Positions 22,611 through 30,785 of a stretch of DNA of 64,000 nt are shown piece by piece. Position numbers and translations under genes: made by a program. This DNA comes from Oerskovia sp042887685 (GTDB lineage: Bacteria; Actinomycetota; Actinomycetes; Actinomycetales; Cellulomonadaceae), in the NCBI RefSeq assembly GCF_042887685.1, contig NZ_JBHVOS010000019.1, forward strand, positions 44,526 through 108,525, in the 5' to 3' direction. How positions within the stretch are numbered: the first letter of the stretch is position 1; each line of letters starts with the position of its first letter. The notes under the pieces were generated by a model. It ran no database searches and was not told the DNA's origin. It worked only from the letters and a program-made list of their open reading frames with translations.

Positions 22611-22643
22611 ACTATACCGGCCATGTTATCCCGGTACTAGAAT
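22611..22643. promoter_or_regulatory. Overlapping divergent promoters with TACCGG palindrome (map / XRE)
   Basis: TACCGG (22615-22620) and CCGGTA (22631-22636) form a palindrome with a 10-base spacer in an AT-rich stretch. TATAGT on the minus strand (22616-22611) fits a -10 for map. TAGAAT on the plus strand (22638-22643) fits a -10 for the XRE gene, whose ATG at 22651 would then be near the +1, giving a leaderless or near-leaderless mRNA. Confidence 0.5.
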
Positions 22644-22650
22644 CGGATCC

Positions 22651-22944
22651 ATGGTCAGGTTGCCGCTCACTCCAGCCGAGGTCGAGCGCGGGCAGCGCCT
22701 CGGGGCTCTCCTGCGTCGGGCCAGGGGGGATCGCTCGATGCTCGAGGTCGCGCTCTCCGCGCGCGTCTCACCGGAGACCCTCCGGAAGATCGAGACGGGC
22801 AGGGTCGCCACCCCCGCGTTCCCGACCGTCGCCGCGATCGCGGACGTCCTCGGCCTGTCCCTCGACGCAGTCTGGGCCGAGGTCGCTAGACCTGAGGACG
22901 ACCTGCGCGCCGACGAGGGCGCGCGGGAACGGTGGGCCTCCTAG
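22651..22944 (+). CDS. XRE-family transcriptional regulator
   Basis: The protein is 97 residues with one HTH_3 domain at about 20-80. GALLRRARGDRSMLEVALSARVSPETLRKIETGR (in pieces) is followed by PTVAAIADVLGLSLDAVW. The C-terminal tail is acidic. It is divergent from map with shared promoter DNA containing a TACCGG palindrome, so it probably regulates itself and map. No ribosome binding site is seen before the ATG, in line with a leaderless start. Confidence 0.88.
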   Translation: MVRLPLTPAEVERGQRLGALLRRARGDRSMLEVALSARVSPETLRKIETGRVATPAFPTVAAIADVLGLSLDAVWAEVARPEDDLRADEGARERWAS

Positions 22945-22957
22945 GCGGCCACGTCGC

Positions 22958-23338
22958 CTACTCGGTCGCGTCGAGGAACGCCTGCGCGAGGCGCTTGGGC
23001 GCCCGTGCGAGCCACGCGTCCTCGAGCAGCTCCTCGAGCTCGGGGACCGCGACGCGGTCGAGCCGCGCGAGCACGATCGGGTACCCCGCGAAGTGGGCCG
23101 TCGTGAAGAAGGTGCTCGGCTCGTCGCCCACGAGCGCGAGCTTCTCGCCCTCGTCGGCGACGTAGAGACCGAGGGGCGCGGCGTCCGGCGCGGACGCGCC
23201 CAGCTCGTCCAGGTCCCGACGGCGCAGCGGCCGCTCCCAGGCGAAGTTCCGTCCGTGCACGGCCCACTCGCGCGGGCGGTGCTCGGCGGTGTCGGGCAGC
23301 ACCGCCGCGATCCGTCCGACGTCCTCCCACGTGGCCAT
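22958..23338 (-). CDS. MmcQ/YjbR family DNA-binding-fold protein
   Basis: The protein is 126 residues with MmcQ/YjbR features: MATWEDVGRIAAVLPDTAE, then RNFAWERPLRRRDLDEL, FFTTAHFAGYPIVLARL, and a C-terminal LEDAWLARAPKRLAQAFL helix. The fold resembles the CyaY-like double-wing. The role is unknown, and it is probably not a sequence-specific regulator. It ends 13 bases from the convergent XRE gene. Confidence 0.85.
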   Translation of the reverse strand: MATWEDVGRIAAVLPDTAEHRPREWAVHGRNFAWERPLRRRDLDELGASAPDAAPLGLYVADEGEKLALVGDEPSTFFTTAHFAGYPIVLARLDRVAVPELEELLEDAWLARAPKRLAQAFLDATE

Positions 23339-23403
23339 GCTCCGACGCTACGCCCCGGCGCGCACGCTGTCACCGCTCGCTCCCGAGCGGTACGTCCCGA
23401 CGC

Positions 23404-23781
23404 TCAGAGCGACGAACCCCAGAGGTATCCCGCGAGCGCCAGCGCGACGCACGCCACGAGCACCCCGATCGAGTACGCGAACGCCGTGCCGTACCTCTTC
23501 TGGCGGACCAGCTGGACGGTCTCGTAGCTCGCGGTGCTGAACGTCGTGTAGCCGCCCAGGAACCCGGTGCCGATCACCGCGGCCACGTCCGCCGGTGCGA
23601 GCCGGGCCACGACCAGGCCCGTGAGGACGCCCAGCGCGAGGGAGCCGGACAGGTTGATGACCGTCGTCGGCCACGGGAAGGCGGTCCGGACCGTCGAGCG
23701 GACGACGCCGTCGACGACGAAGCGGGTCCCGGCGCCCAGGCCGCCCGCGACGGCGACGACGAGGAAGAGGACGAACGTCAC
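23404..23781 (-). CDS. crcB: Fluoride channel protein CrcB/Fluc (second subunit gene)
   Basis: The protein is 125 residues with four transmembrane helices. NLSGSLALG in helix 2 and GFLGGYTTFSTASYE in helix 3 are the Fluc signatures, with the TTFS polar track and central Na+ site. Fluc channels are dual-topology dimers that expel F-. Here two adjacent different genes overlap by 4 bases (23778-23781), consistent with an antiparallel heterodimer. It lies downstream of the other crcB and the UspA gene in one transcription unit. Confidence 0.93.
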   Translation of the reverse strand: MTFVLFLVVAVAGGLGAGTRFVVDGVVRSTVRTAFPWPTTVINLSGSLALGVLTGLVVARLAPADVAAVIGTGFLGGYTTFSTASYETVQLVRQKRYGTAFAYSIGVLVACVALALAGYLWGSSL

Positions 23782-24227
23782 CGGCGCACCTCCCGGTCGA
23801 CGGGACGCCCGGACGCGGGGAGCCTCGCGCCGACGACGATCCCGAGCACCGTCGCCGCGGTCCCGACGACCAGCGTGGCGGCGACGTAGACCGCGGCCAC
23901 GTCCGTGCGCGACGCGTCGACGAGCAGCGCCGTGCCGGTCGCCAGGGTGCTGTACGTCGTGAACCCGCCGCAGAACCCCGTCCCGAGGAACAGCCTCAGC
24001 CGGCCGGCGCGCGGTTCACCGGTCCCGCGACGGGTCAGGGACTCGTAGAGGAGTCCGAGGACGAAGGCACCGACGACGTTGACCAGCAGGATCGCGAAGG
24101 GCAGCCGGTCGACGTCCGGCACGGCCAGCACGACGGCCTCGCGCCCCGCGGCCCCGAGCGCTCCGCCGACCACGACGAGCCCGATCGCGGCCGGGCGCAG
24201 GTGGTTCGGCCTCTCGCGTGCCGGCAT
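23778..24227 (-). CDS. crcB: Fluoride channel protein CrcB/Fluc (first subunit gene)
   Basis: The protein is 149 residues with four helices: NVVGAFVLGLLYESLTRR in helix 2 and GFCGGFTTYSTLATG in helix 3. An additional hydrophilic N-terminal tail (MPARERPNHLRP) and a basic C-terminus distinguish it from its neighbour. The start overlaps the stop of the UspA gene by 1 base and its own end overlaps the second crcB start, so all three are translationally coupled. I see no fluoride riboswitch upstream of the unit. Confidence 0.92.
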   Translation of the reverse strand: MPARERPNHLRPAAIGLVVVGGALGAAGREAVVLAVPDVDRLPFAILLVNVVGAFVLGLLYESLTRRGTGEPRAGRLRLFLGTGFCGGFTTYSTLATGTALLVDASRTDVAAVYVAATLVVGTAATVLGIVVGARLPASGRPVDREVRR

Positions 24228-24727
24228 CAGGCGCGGCCCTCGGCGGGCAAGGATCCGGTGCCCGGGGGGACCATCGGGACGACCACGACGGGACGGGTCT
24301 GACGGTGCGCGAGGTGGATCGCCACGGACCGGTTGAAGAGCTCGTGGATGCCCCGGCCGGGTCCGTGGGTGCCCACGACGACCAGCTCCGCGTCCACGGT
24401 CTGCGCGAGCCGGGCCAGCGCGTCCGCCGGGTCCCCGGCGAGCAGCCGGGTGCTCCAGCGGACGCCGACCGCGTCGAGGGCCGACGCGAGGCGTTCGAGG
24501 AGGTCCGGGTCGAGCTCGTCGTCGTGCGCGTCGTGGAAGTCCGGGTCGATCGGTGCGGACGTCACGTGCCCGTCGGCGCTCTCCGAGACGACGAAGCGTG
24601 CGGGGTTCACCGTCGCGCAGATCAGCTCGGTGCCGAGGCGCACCGCGAGCCCGGACGCGACACGCAGGACCTCCTCGGGCTGCCCACGAACGACTCCCAG
24701 GACGACCGGTCGCGGGTTCTCTCCCAT
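24227..24727 (-). CDS. Universal stress protein (UspA family)
   Basis: The protein is 166 residues with one Usp domain. The N-terminal strand is RPVVLGVVRGQPEEVLRVA, the middle has LLAGDPADALARLAQTVDAELVVVGTHG in pieces, and the ATP-binding segment GTHGPGRGIHELFNRSVAIHLAHR ends in RPVVVVP. The G-2x-G-9x-G(S/T) pattern is only partly conserved (FNRSVA in place of LGSVA), so nucleotide binding is uncertain. It leads the crcB-crcB unit; a role in fluoride or acid stress is inferred from context. Confidence 0.85.
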   Translation of the reverse strand: MGENPRPVVLGVVRGQPEEVLRVASGLAVRLGTELICATVNPARFVVSESADGHVTSAPIDPDFHDAHDDELDPDLLERLASALDAVGVRWSTRLLAGDPADALARLAQTVDAELVVVGTHGPGRGIHELFNRSVAIHLAHRQTRPVVVVPMVPPGTGSLPAEGRA

Positions 24728-24830
24728 GGCCCCACCCTACCGACGCCCGCCCTGGACCGGAGCCCCGTCCAGGACCTCCGGCCTGCCCCGGACCTCCGGC
24801 CCGCCCGGGACCGGAGGTCGTGCAGCAGGG

Positions 24831-25838
24831 TCAGAACGGTGCGACCTTCCGCGCCCGGGGGAAGATCTCGTCGAGCGCGGCCAGGTCCTCGGCGCTCGGA
24901 ACCCAGGCGCCGGCCGCGGCGTTCTGGCGGACCTGCTCGGGCCGGGTCGCCCCGGCGATCACGCTCGACACCTGCGGCTGGGCCAGCAGCCACCCGAACG
25001 CGACCTCGACCTCGGTCACGCCGCGCTCGCGCGCGAACGTGTGGAGCGCCCGCAGAGCCTCCCACGGCGCGGACTCCAGCAGGTGCGGCTTGGAGTGGAC
25101 CAGGCGGCCGTCGTCGGGCCCGGTGCCGTCCGCGTACTTGCCCGTCAGGAGACCGTTCGCGAGCGGGAAGAACGGCAGCACGCCCAGCCCGTAGGCGGCG
25201 GCCGCGGGCAGGACCTCGAGCTCGGCCTCGCGGTCGATCAGGTTGTACTGGTTCTGCGCCGACACGAAGCGGACGGTGCCCGCCAGGCGCGCCTGGTACT
25301 CGGCGTCGGCGATCTGCCAGCCCGCACGGTTCGAGTGCCCGACGTAGCGGACCTTGCCCGCACGGACCAGGTCGTCGAGCGCGGAGAGCGTCTCCTCGAC
25401 GGGCGTGCGCCTGTCCGGCGTGTGGAACTGGTAGAGGTCGATCCAGTCGGTCCCGAGGCGACGCAGCGACGCCTCGACCGCCTTCACGACGTACCGCCGC
25501 GAGCCGCGCGCCCGGAAGTCCTCGCCGTTGGCGCCGTGCATGGGCATGCCGAACTTCGTGGCGACCACGACGTCCTCACGCCGCGAGCCCAGCGCCTTGC
25601 CCAGCAGCTCCTCGCTCAGGCCGGGCTGCGCGCCGTAGACGTCGGCGACGTCGAAGAACGTGATGCCCGCGTCGAGCGCGGCGTCGACCAGCGCGCGGGA
25701 CCCGTCGAGGGACTCGGTCGCGGTGCGCGGGCGTCCCAGGTTGTTGCAGCCCAGGCCGATCGCGGACACCGCGAGGCCGGACGAACCCAGGCGACGGACC
25801 TCGGGGCGGGCAGGGGAGTCGGGTGAAGAAGTCGTCAT
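24831..25838 (-). CDS. Aldo/keto reductase
   Basis: The protein is 335 residues with the AKR TIM-barrel tetrad: Asp in FFDVADVYGAQPG, Tyr in the same motif, Lys in VVATKFGMP, and His in YQFHTPDRRTPVEETLSALD. YVGHSNRAGWQI is the usual S-N motif. SVIAGATRPEQVRQNAAAGAW near the C-terminus forms the NADPH pocket. It resembles the YghZ/Kvbeta-like subgroup, reducing aldehydes or ketones. The ATG overlaps the stop of the upstream membrane-protein gene (ATGA at 25835-25838). Confidence 0.92.
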   Translation of the reverse strand: MTTSSPDSPARPEVRRLGSSGLAVSAIGLGCNNLGRPRTATESLDGSRALVDAALDAGITFFDVADVYGAQPGLSEELLGKALGSRREDVVVATKFGMPMHGANGEDFRARGSRRYVVKAVEASLRRLGTDWIDLYQFHTPDRRTPVEETLSALDDLVRAGKVRYVGHSNRAGWQIADAEYQARLAGTVRFVSAQNQYNLIDREAELEVLPAAAAYGLGVLPFFPLANGLLTGKYADGTGPDDGRLVHSKPHLLESAPWEALRALHTFARERGVTEVEVAFGWLLAQPQVSSVIAGATRPEQVRQNAAAGAWVPSAEDLAALDEIFPRARKVAPF

Positions 25839-27184
25839 GCGCCCGACTGTACGTCCCCGCCGGGGGTGGGTTGCGCCGTCGGGACGGCGTCTCGCCGGGT
25901 GGTCTCGTCGTCCTCGACCGCGAGCGGGGACGAGACCCCGTGGGCGTCGCGAGGTGCAGGGATCGACGCTGCACGCCCCGCGACCCACCCCACGAACCTC
26001 TCGAGCGGGCCGCGCCCGAACCACCACCGCCACACCGTCGCGAACACCAGGCTCGCGACGACGAGCAGGAGCAGCTCGCCGTTGCCCGTCCCCGCCATGA
26101 GCGGTTTCTCCCATGCCCAGATCGCGACGATCTGCAGGCAGTAGACGGTCAGTGCCATGGACCCCACGGCCGCGAGCGGGGCGAGCACGCGCAGGACCGG
26201 GCGCCGGCCACCGAGCAACAGGCACAGACCCAGGACCGCGAGCGCGAACCCTCCCGACCCCAGCACCTCGAGCGTCGTGTCCGTGTGCGGCCCGGCGAGC
26301 CACAGGTAGTCCGACGTCGGCAGCGGGGCCGACCACGGCAGCGGCTCGGGCTGGTAGAGGCCCGACGCGTACGCGGCCGACTCCTGGATCCGCTCGGCCC
26401 GCCCCGACCCCGCGAGGACCTGGGTCAGCGTCGTGCCCGTGAACAGCGCGGACAGCAGGTACGCACCCAGCGCCGTGGCCGCGCCGCCACCCACGAGCCG
26501 CACCTGGAGCCGCCGCGAGGTCAGGTCGAGCCGCCCCAGCCCGAGGCCCACGAGCACGAACGCCATCCACACGAGCGCCGGGTAGTGCCCCGTGAGCAGG
26601 AAGTCCGTGAGCGCCCCCGACCCGTCCACGGGCAGCGTGAGCTCGGCCCGCAGCAGGACCTCGGGCAACCAGTACGTGAGGAACGGCCCCACGACCGCGA
26701 CCACCAGCGCCAGCCCGAACAGCCGCCGCGGGGCCCACCGCAGGAACGGCAGCGCGAGCACGAAGTACGCCGCGTAGAAGCCCAGGATCAGGGCCACCGG
26801 GGTGCCGAGCAGGTCGAGCAGGCCCGCGAGCGCGAGCAGCAGCACGGCCCGCACCAGGATGCGCGTGCGCGCCTGGAGCGCCGGTACGCCCGACAGGGGG
26901 GTGCGGCGTCCCGAGACGAGCGCGAGCGAGACCCCCGCGATTACCGCGAACAGGATCGAGGACCGCCCGTGCACGAGCGAGAGCCAGCCGTCGCCCGTCG
27001 AGAAGTCGTCCGACGTCACGCCGACGTGCGCCGCGAACATCCCGAGGATCGCGAGCCCACGGGCCAGGTCGACGCCGGGCACCCGGTCGCCCGCAGGCAG
27101 CAGGAGGGCGGCGTGCCGACGCCAGAACCCGTTCGACGACGTCGCGGGGGCAGGGCGGGCAGGGGCGGCCGGGACAGTGGTCAC
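25835..27184 (-). CDS. DUF418/DUF1624-type acyltransferase-like membrane protein
   Basis: This 449-residue protein starts at GTG 27184, seven bases after GGGAGAA. RVPGVDLARGLAILGMFAAH is the motif of the heparan-alpha-glucosaminide-acetyltransferase-like/DUF418 family, followed by about ten transmembrane helices. VYCLQIVAIWAWEKPLMAG near residue 380 is the DUF418 C-terminal signature. Members are thought to move acyl groups across the membrane, but few are characterised. The tail after residue 415 is hydrophilic. It is coupled to the downstream aldo/keto reductase. Confidence 0.88.
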   Translation of the reverse strand: MTTVPAAPARPAPATSSNGFWRRHAALLLPAGDRVPGVDLARGLAILGMFAAHVGVTSDDFSTGDGWLSLVHGRSSILFAVIAGVSLALVSGRRTPLSGVPALQARTRILVRAVLLLALAGLLDLLGTPVALILGFYAAYFVLALPFLRWAPRRLFGLALVVAVVGPFLTYWLPEVLLRAELTLPVDGSGALTDFLLTGHYPALVWMAFVLVGLGLGRLDLTSRRLQVRLVGGGAATALGAYLLSALFTGTTLTQVLAGSGRAERIQESAAYASGLYQPEPLPWSAPLPTSDYLWLAGPHTDTTLEVLGSGGFALAVLGLCLLLGGRRPVLRVLAPLAAVGSMALTVYCLQIVAIWAWEKPLMAGTGNGELLLLVVASLVFATVWRWWFGRGPLERFVGWVAGRAASIPAPRDAHGVSSPLAVEDDETTRRDAVPTAQPTPGGDVQSGA

Positions 27185-27319
27185 GCACCGATTCTCCCGG
27201 GTGGTCGCCCGCCCCGGCCGTGCGGCGCGCGCGACGGGACGAACCGCACCCCGACCCTTCCCCGCCCATGATGTGAGAACAGGGCTGTGGGAAGGGTGGA
27301 AGCGTTCTACCGTGCAAGC

Positions 27320-28231
27320 ATGACCCACACCCCCACGCCGGGCCAGGACGTCACCGCCGACGCCACGCCCGACGCCCATGCGCCCGACGCCCCCACCGGG
27401 GCCCTGGGCAGCACGCCCAGCATGGAGTCCGAGTCGTACACCCACGGCCACCACGAGTCCGTCCTGCGCTCGCACCGCTGGCGCACCGCGGAGAACTCCG
27501 CAGGCTTCCTCCTGCCGCACCTTCGCAGCGACCACCAGGTCCTCGACGTCGGCTGCGGGCCCGCGACCCTCACGGTCGACCTGGCCCGGCACGTGCCCGG
27601 AGGCACCGTGATCGGGGTCGACGCCTCGGCCGCGGTCCTCGAGAGCGCACGCGAGCTCGCCGCCGGCTCCGGGCTGAGCAACGTCTCGTTCCAGCAGGCC
27701 AACGCCTACGAGCTGCCCTTCGCCGACGACACGTTCGACGTCGTGTTCGCGCACCAGCTCCTCCAGCACCTGTCCGACCCGCTGGCCGCCCTGCGCGAGA
27801 TGAAGCGCGTCGCCAAGCCCGGCGGCATCGTCGCCGTGCGCGACGCCGACTACGCCGCCATGACCTGGTACCCCGAGTCCGCGGGCCTCACCGAGTGGAA
27901 CGAGCTCTACCACGAGGTCACGCACGCCTACGGCTACCAGGCCGACGCCGGCCGACGCCTCCTCGCCTGGGTCCAGGAAGCAGGGTTCGACCCGGCCCAG
28001 ATCGTGCCGTCGGCAGGGGTCTGGTGCTACTCGACCCCCGCGGACCGCGCCTGGTGGGGCGGGCTGTGGGCCGAGCGCTGCATCGCGTCCAACTTCGCCG
28101 TCCAGGCCAAGGAGTCGGCGCTCGCGGACGACGTCGCCCTCGAACAGCTCGCGCAGGAGTGGCTGCGCTGGGCCGAGGAGCCCGCCGGATGGTTCGCCGT
28201 CCTCAACGGCGAGGTGCTCGCCCGGGCCTAG
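27320..28231 (+). CDS. Class I SAM-dependent methyltransferase
   Basis: The protein is 303 residues with a low-complexity Pro/Asp/Ala N-terminus of 35 residues. Motif I is VLDVGCGPATLTVDLA, motif II/post-I GTVIGVDASAAVLESAR, and FDVVFAHQLLQHLSDP is motif IV; RVAKPGGIVAVRD follows. It is most like Methyltransf_11/31 (UbiE-like) proteins with unknown acceptor. The ATG 27320 is taken since the sequence upstream belongs to the divergent promoter region. A strong hairpin follows the gene. Confidence 0.88.
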   Translation: MTHTPTPGQDVTADATPDAHAPDAPTGALGSTPSMESESYTHGHHESVLRSHRWRTAENSAGFLLPHLRSDHQVLDVGCGPATLTVDLARHVPGGTVIGVDASAAVLESARELAAGSGLSNVSFQQANAYELPFADDTFDVVFAHQLLQHLSDPLAALREMKRVAKPGGIVAVRDADYAAMTWYPESAGLTEWNELYHEVTHAYGYQADAGRRLLAWVQEAGFDPAQIVPSAGVWCYSTPADRAWWGGLWAERCIASNFAVQAKESALADDVALEQLAQEWLRWAEEPAGWFAVLNGEVLARA

Positions 28232-28268
28232 CTCCGCCGTCGGGCCGTGCCGGCGCACGCACCGCGAC

Positions 28269-28303
28269 GAGGCCGCGACCCCCGACCAGGGGGCCGCGGC
28301 CTC
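28269..28303 (+). terminator. Hairpin after the methyltransferase gene
   Basis: GAGGCCGCG (28269-28277) pairs with CGCGGCCTC (28295-28303), and an inner CCCCC (28279-28283) pairs with GGGGG (28289-28293) around a five-base loop; one mismatch separates them. There is no T-run, as is common in high-GC actinobacteria. Confidence 0.6.
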
Positions 28304-28324
28304 CCGCGTCGGTAGGCTGGGCCC

Positions 28325-29104
28325 GTGCGCATCGCCAGATTCACCACCGGAGAAGACCCCCGCTACGCCCTCGTGCAGGAGGAGGCGGGCAAGACCTACC
28401 TCGCCGTCCTCAACGGCGACCCCCTCTACATGCCCGTCCTGCCGACGGGCGAGCGGATCGAGCTCGGGGACGGCGTCCGCCTCCTCGCGCCCGTGATCCC
28501 GCGGTCCAAGGTCGTCGCTGTCGGGCGCAACTACGCGGCTCACGCGGCGGAGATGGGCAACGACGTCCCGACGACGCCGCTCATCTTCTTCAAGCCCAAC
28601 ACCTCGGTCGTGGGCCCGGACGACCCCATCGTGCTGCCCGACTTCACCGAGGAGGTCAGCTACGAGGCCGAGCTCGCGGTCGTGATCGGGCGCATCGCGA
28701 AGGACGTGCGTCCCGAGGACGCGGCGTCCTACATCCTCGGGTACACCGTCGCGAACGACGTGACCGCGCGTGACGCCCAGCGCACCGACGGCCAGTGGGC
28801 CCGCGCCAAGGGCTTCGACTCGGCGTGCCCGCTGGGCCCGTGGATCGACACCGACCTCGACGTCGACGACCTCGCGGTGACCTCGCGCGTCAACGGCGAG
28901 ACCCGCCAGGACGGTCGCACGCGCGACATGATCTTCGACGTCCCCTACCTGGTGTCGTACATCTCCGAGGCGTTCACGCTGCTGCCCGGCGACGTCATCC
29001 TCACGGGCACGCCCGCGGGTGTCGGGCGCATCGACGCGGGCGACCGCGTCGAGTGCGAGGTCGAGGGGCTGGGAGTGCTCTCGAACCCTGTCGTCCGCCG
29101 CTGA
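28325..29104 (+). CDS. Fumarylacetoacetate hydrolase family protein
   Basis: The GTG start yields 259 residues. The N-terminal DUF2437-like part MRIARFTTGEDPRYALV leads to the FAH domain: VGRNYAAHAAEMGN, PLIFFKPNTSVVGPDDPI, YEAELAVVIG with the metal-binding Glu pair, GYTVANDVTARD with the Asp ligand, and TGTPAGVGRIDAGD. This sequence order is typical of 2-hydroxyhepta-2,4-diene-1,7-dioate isomerase/oxaloacetate decarboxylase-like (FAHD1) enzymes. In many actinobacteria this gene precedes gltX, as it does here except that glutaminase lies between on the other strand. Confidence 0.92.
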   Translation: MRIARFTTGEDPRYALVQEEAGKTYLAVLNGDPLYMPVLPTGERIELGDGVRLLAPVIPRSKVVAVGRNYAAHAAEMGNDVPTTPLIFFKPNTSVVGPDDPIVLPDFTEEVSYEAELAVVIGRIAKDVRPEDAASYILGYTVANDVTARDAQRTDGQWARAKGFDSACPLGPWIDTDLDVDDLAVTSRVNGETRQDGRTRDMIFDVPYLVSYISEAFTLLPGDVILTGTPAGVGRIDAGDRVECEVEGLGVLSNPVVRR

Positions 29105-29127
29105 CACTCGCCGTCGTGGGCGAACTC

Positions 29128-29159
29128 GTGGCCGCCGTCCCGCGAGGAACGGCGGCCAC
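29128..29159. terminator. Hairpin between convergent FAH and glutaminase genes
   Basis: GTGGCCGCCGT (29128-29138) pairs with ACGGCGGCCAC (29149-29159), with a 10-base loop. Its place between convergent stops fits a bidirectional terminator. Confidence 0.65.
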
Positions 29160-29187
29160 CGCCCCGCCCACGCGCCTCTCCCTGGGG

Positions 29188-30609
29188 TCAGACGGCCCGG
29201 GCCGCCTCCAGGAGGCGGTCCTCGCACCAGCGCTGCGCGTTCTCGAACGTCGTGAACTCGTGGTCGACGCCCGCGAGCAGACGACGCTCGAACGGGTCGA
29301 CCACGACCACGTGCACGCCCTGAGCACGCAACCGGGCCACGAGGGCGCGCAGGAGCTGCGCGCCGAGCGTGACCACGCGTGACGTGCGGTGCAGGTCGAG
29401 GATCAGCCACCGCTCGCCACCCGGCAGCGGCGAGGGCAGGTCGTCGACCGAGCGCAGGATGGTCTCGGCCGCCGCGAACTCGACCGTGCCCTGGACCGCG
29501 CGCACCGAGATGGCAGCGCCCAGCTCCCGCAGCCGCAGGAGCTGGGCGGGCGTGCGGTGCGCGAGGTGGCGCAGGCGGTCCGCCCGCGTCGAGCGGTAGA
29601 GCGTGGGCACGTCACGGTCCGGGCGGTGCATGAGGTGCAGGTCGAACTGCCGGGAGATCTCCTGCGCGGCCGCGACCGAGCGCACGCTGTTGCCGCGCGC
29701 GTCGAGCGGCGGGCTGAACAGGCCCAGGCCGAACTGGCCCACGCCCACCGAGACCAACCCGCCCGAGACCCCGCTCTTCGCGGGCAGCCCCGCGCGCAGG
29801 AGCCACTCGCCCGCGTAGTCGTACATGCCGCTCGTCGCCATGACCGCGAGCACCCACTCGGTCACGACCTCGTCGACCACGCGCTCGCCCGTGACCGGGT
29901 TCACGCCGCCGTTCGCGAGGGTCGCCGACATGCGCGCGAGGTCGCGGGCCGTGACGAGGACCGCGCACTGGCGGAAGTACGTGTCGAGCGTGCCCTCGAC
30001 GTCCGCCGCCAGGGCTCCTGTGCTGTGCATGAGGTAGGCGATCGCGCGGTTGCGGTCCCCGGTCTCCGACTCGCTCACGTAGACCCGGCCGTCGACCTCG
30101 AGCGGGCGCCCCGCGAACGCGCCCAGCACGTGCAGGATGCGTGCGAACCGCTCCTCCTCGGTGTCGGCGCGCACGAGCGACGTCGTGACGATCGCGCCCG
30201 CGTTGACCATGGGGTTCGGTGGCCGTCCCGTGACGGGGTCGAGGCGGATCGAGCTGAAGCCCTCGCCGCTGGGCTCGGCGCCGACGTGCCCGAGCACCTC
30301 GGGCAGCCCCCGGTCCATGAGCGCCAGCGCGAACACGAACGGCTTCGACAGGGACTGGATCGTGAAGGGGGCGTCGGCGTCTCCCGCGGTGTAGATGCTG
30401 CCCGTGACCCCGGCCAGCGCGACGCCGAACAGCGAGCGGTCGGCCGTCGCGAGCTCGGGGATGTAGGTCGCGACGGTGCCCTCGTCGAGACCGCGGAAGG
30501 CCTCGTGCACCGCGGCGAGCGCGTCCGCGATGAGGCCGCTCGCGCCGGTGCCGGCGGGGTGGTCGGAGGGGTCGGTCGCGGTGGTCGGGGAGTGGTCGGA
30601 ACCTGCCAT
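29188..30609 (-). CDS. glsA: Glutaminase A with C-terminal STAS domain
   Basis: This protein of 473 residues has a serine-dependent glutaminase domain at about 30-330, with FTIQSLSKPFVFALAL holding the Ser-x-x-Lys pair. NPMVNAGAIVTTSLV, SESETGDRNRAIAYL, YFRQCAVLVTARDLA and KSGVSGGLVSVGVG follow. It converts glutamine to glutamate and ammonia. The extra C-terminal part (about 350-465, with AISVRAVQGTVEFAAAETILR and WLILDLHRTSRV) resembles a STAS/anti-anti-sigma domain, an arrangement known in some actinobacterial GlsA proteins. It is divergent from gltX; glutamate metabolism and tRNA-Glu/Gln genes are nearby. Confidence 0.93.
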   Translation of the reverse strand: MAGSDHSPTTATDPSDHPAGTGASGLIADALAAVHEAFRGLDEGTVATYIPELATADRSLFGVALAGVTGSIYTAGDADAPFTIQSLSKPFVFALALMDRGLPEVLGHVGAEPSGEGFSSIRLDPVTGRPPNPMVNAGAIVTTSLVRADTEEERFARILHVLGAFAGRPLEVDGRVYVSESETGDRNRAIAYLMHSTGALAADVEGTLDTYFRQCAVLVTARDLARMSATLANGGVNPVTGERVVDEVVTEWVLAVMATSGMYDYAGEWLLRAGLPAKSGVSGGLVSVGVGQFGLGLFSPPLDARGNSVRSVAAAQEISRQFDLHLMHRPDRDVPTLYRSTRADRLRHLAHRTPAQLLRLRELGAAISVRAVQGTVEFAAAETILRSVDDLPSPLPGGERWLILDLHRTSRVVTLGAQLLRALVARLRAQGVHVVVVDPFERRLLAGVDHEFTTFENAQRWCEDRLLEAARAV

Positions 30610-30785
30610 GTACGCGATTGTGCGCCTCGGCGCGGCCCTGTGCCCGGCGGGCGGGTGGCGTCCTGTCCGGCGCGCGGCAGGCGCACCGACCGGTGGGCGG
30701 CCCACGCCCTGCCGTGCGGGCGCCCGACCGGGCGCCCGGGGCCGGCGCACGGCCCGCCCGACCGAGCGGCGATAGGCTGTGGGAC

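Noticed and set aside
24728..24830. Fluoride riboswitch before the UspA-crcB unit
   Set aside because: No pseudoknot-type crcB motif could be read in the 100 bases upstream; the region is a CCGGA-rich imperfect repeat.
27185..29410. Upstream extension of the DUF418 gene and of genes opposite the methyltransferase
   Set aside because: The extension is antisense to clear methyltransferase and FAH genes and lacks binding sites.
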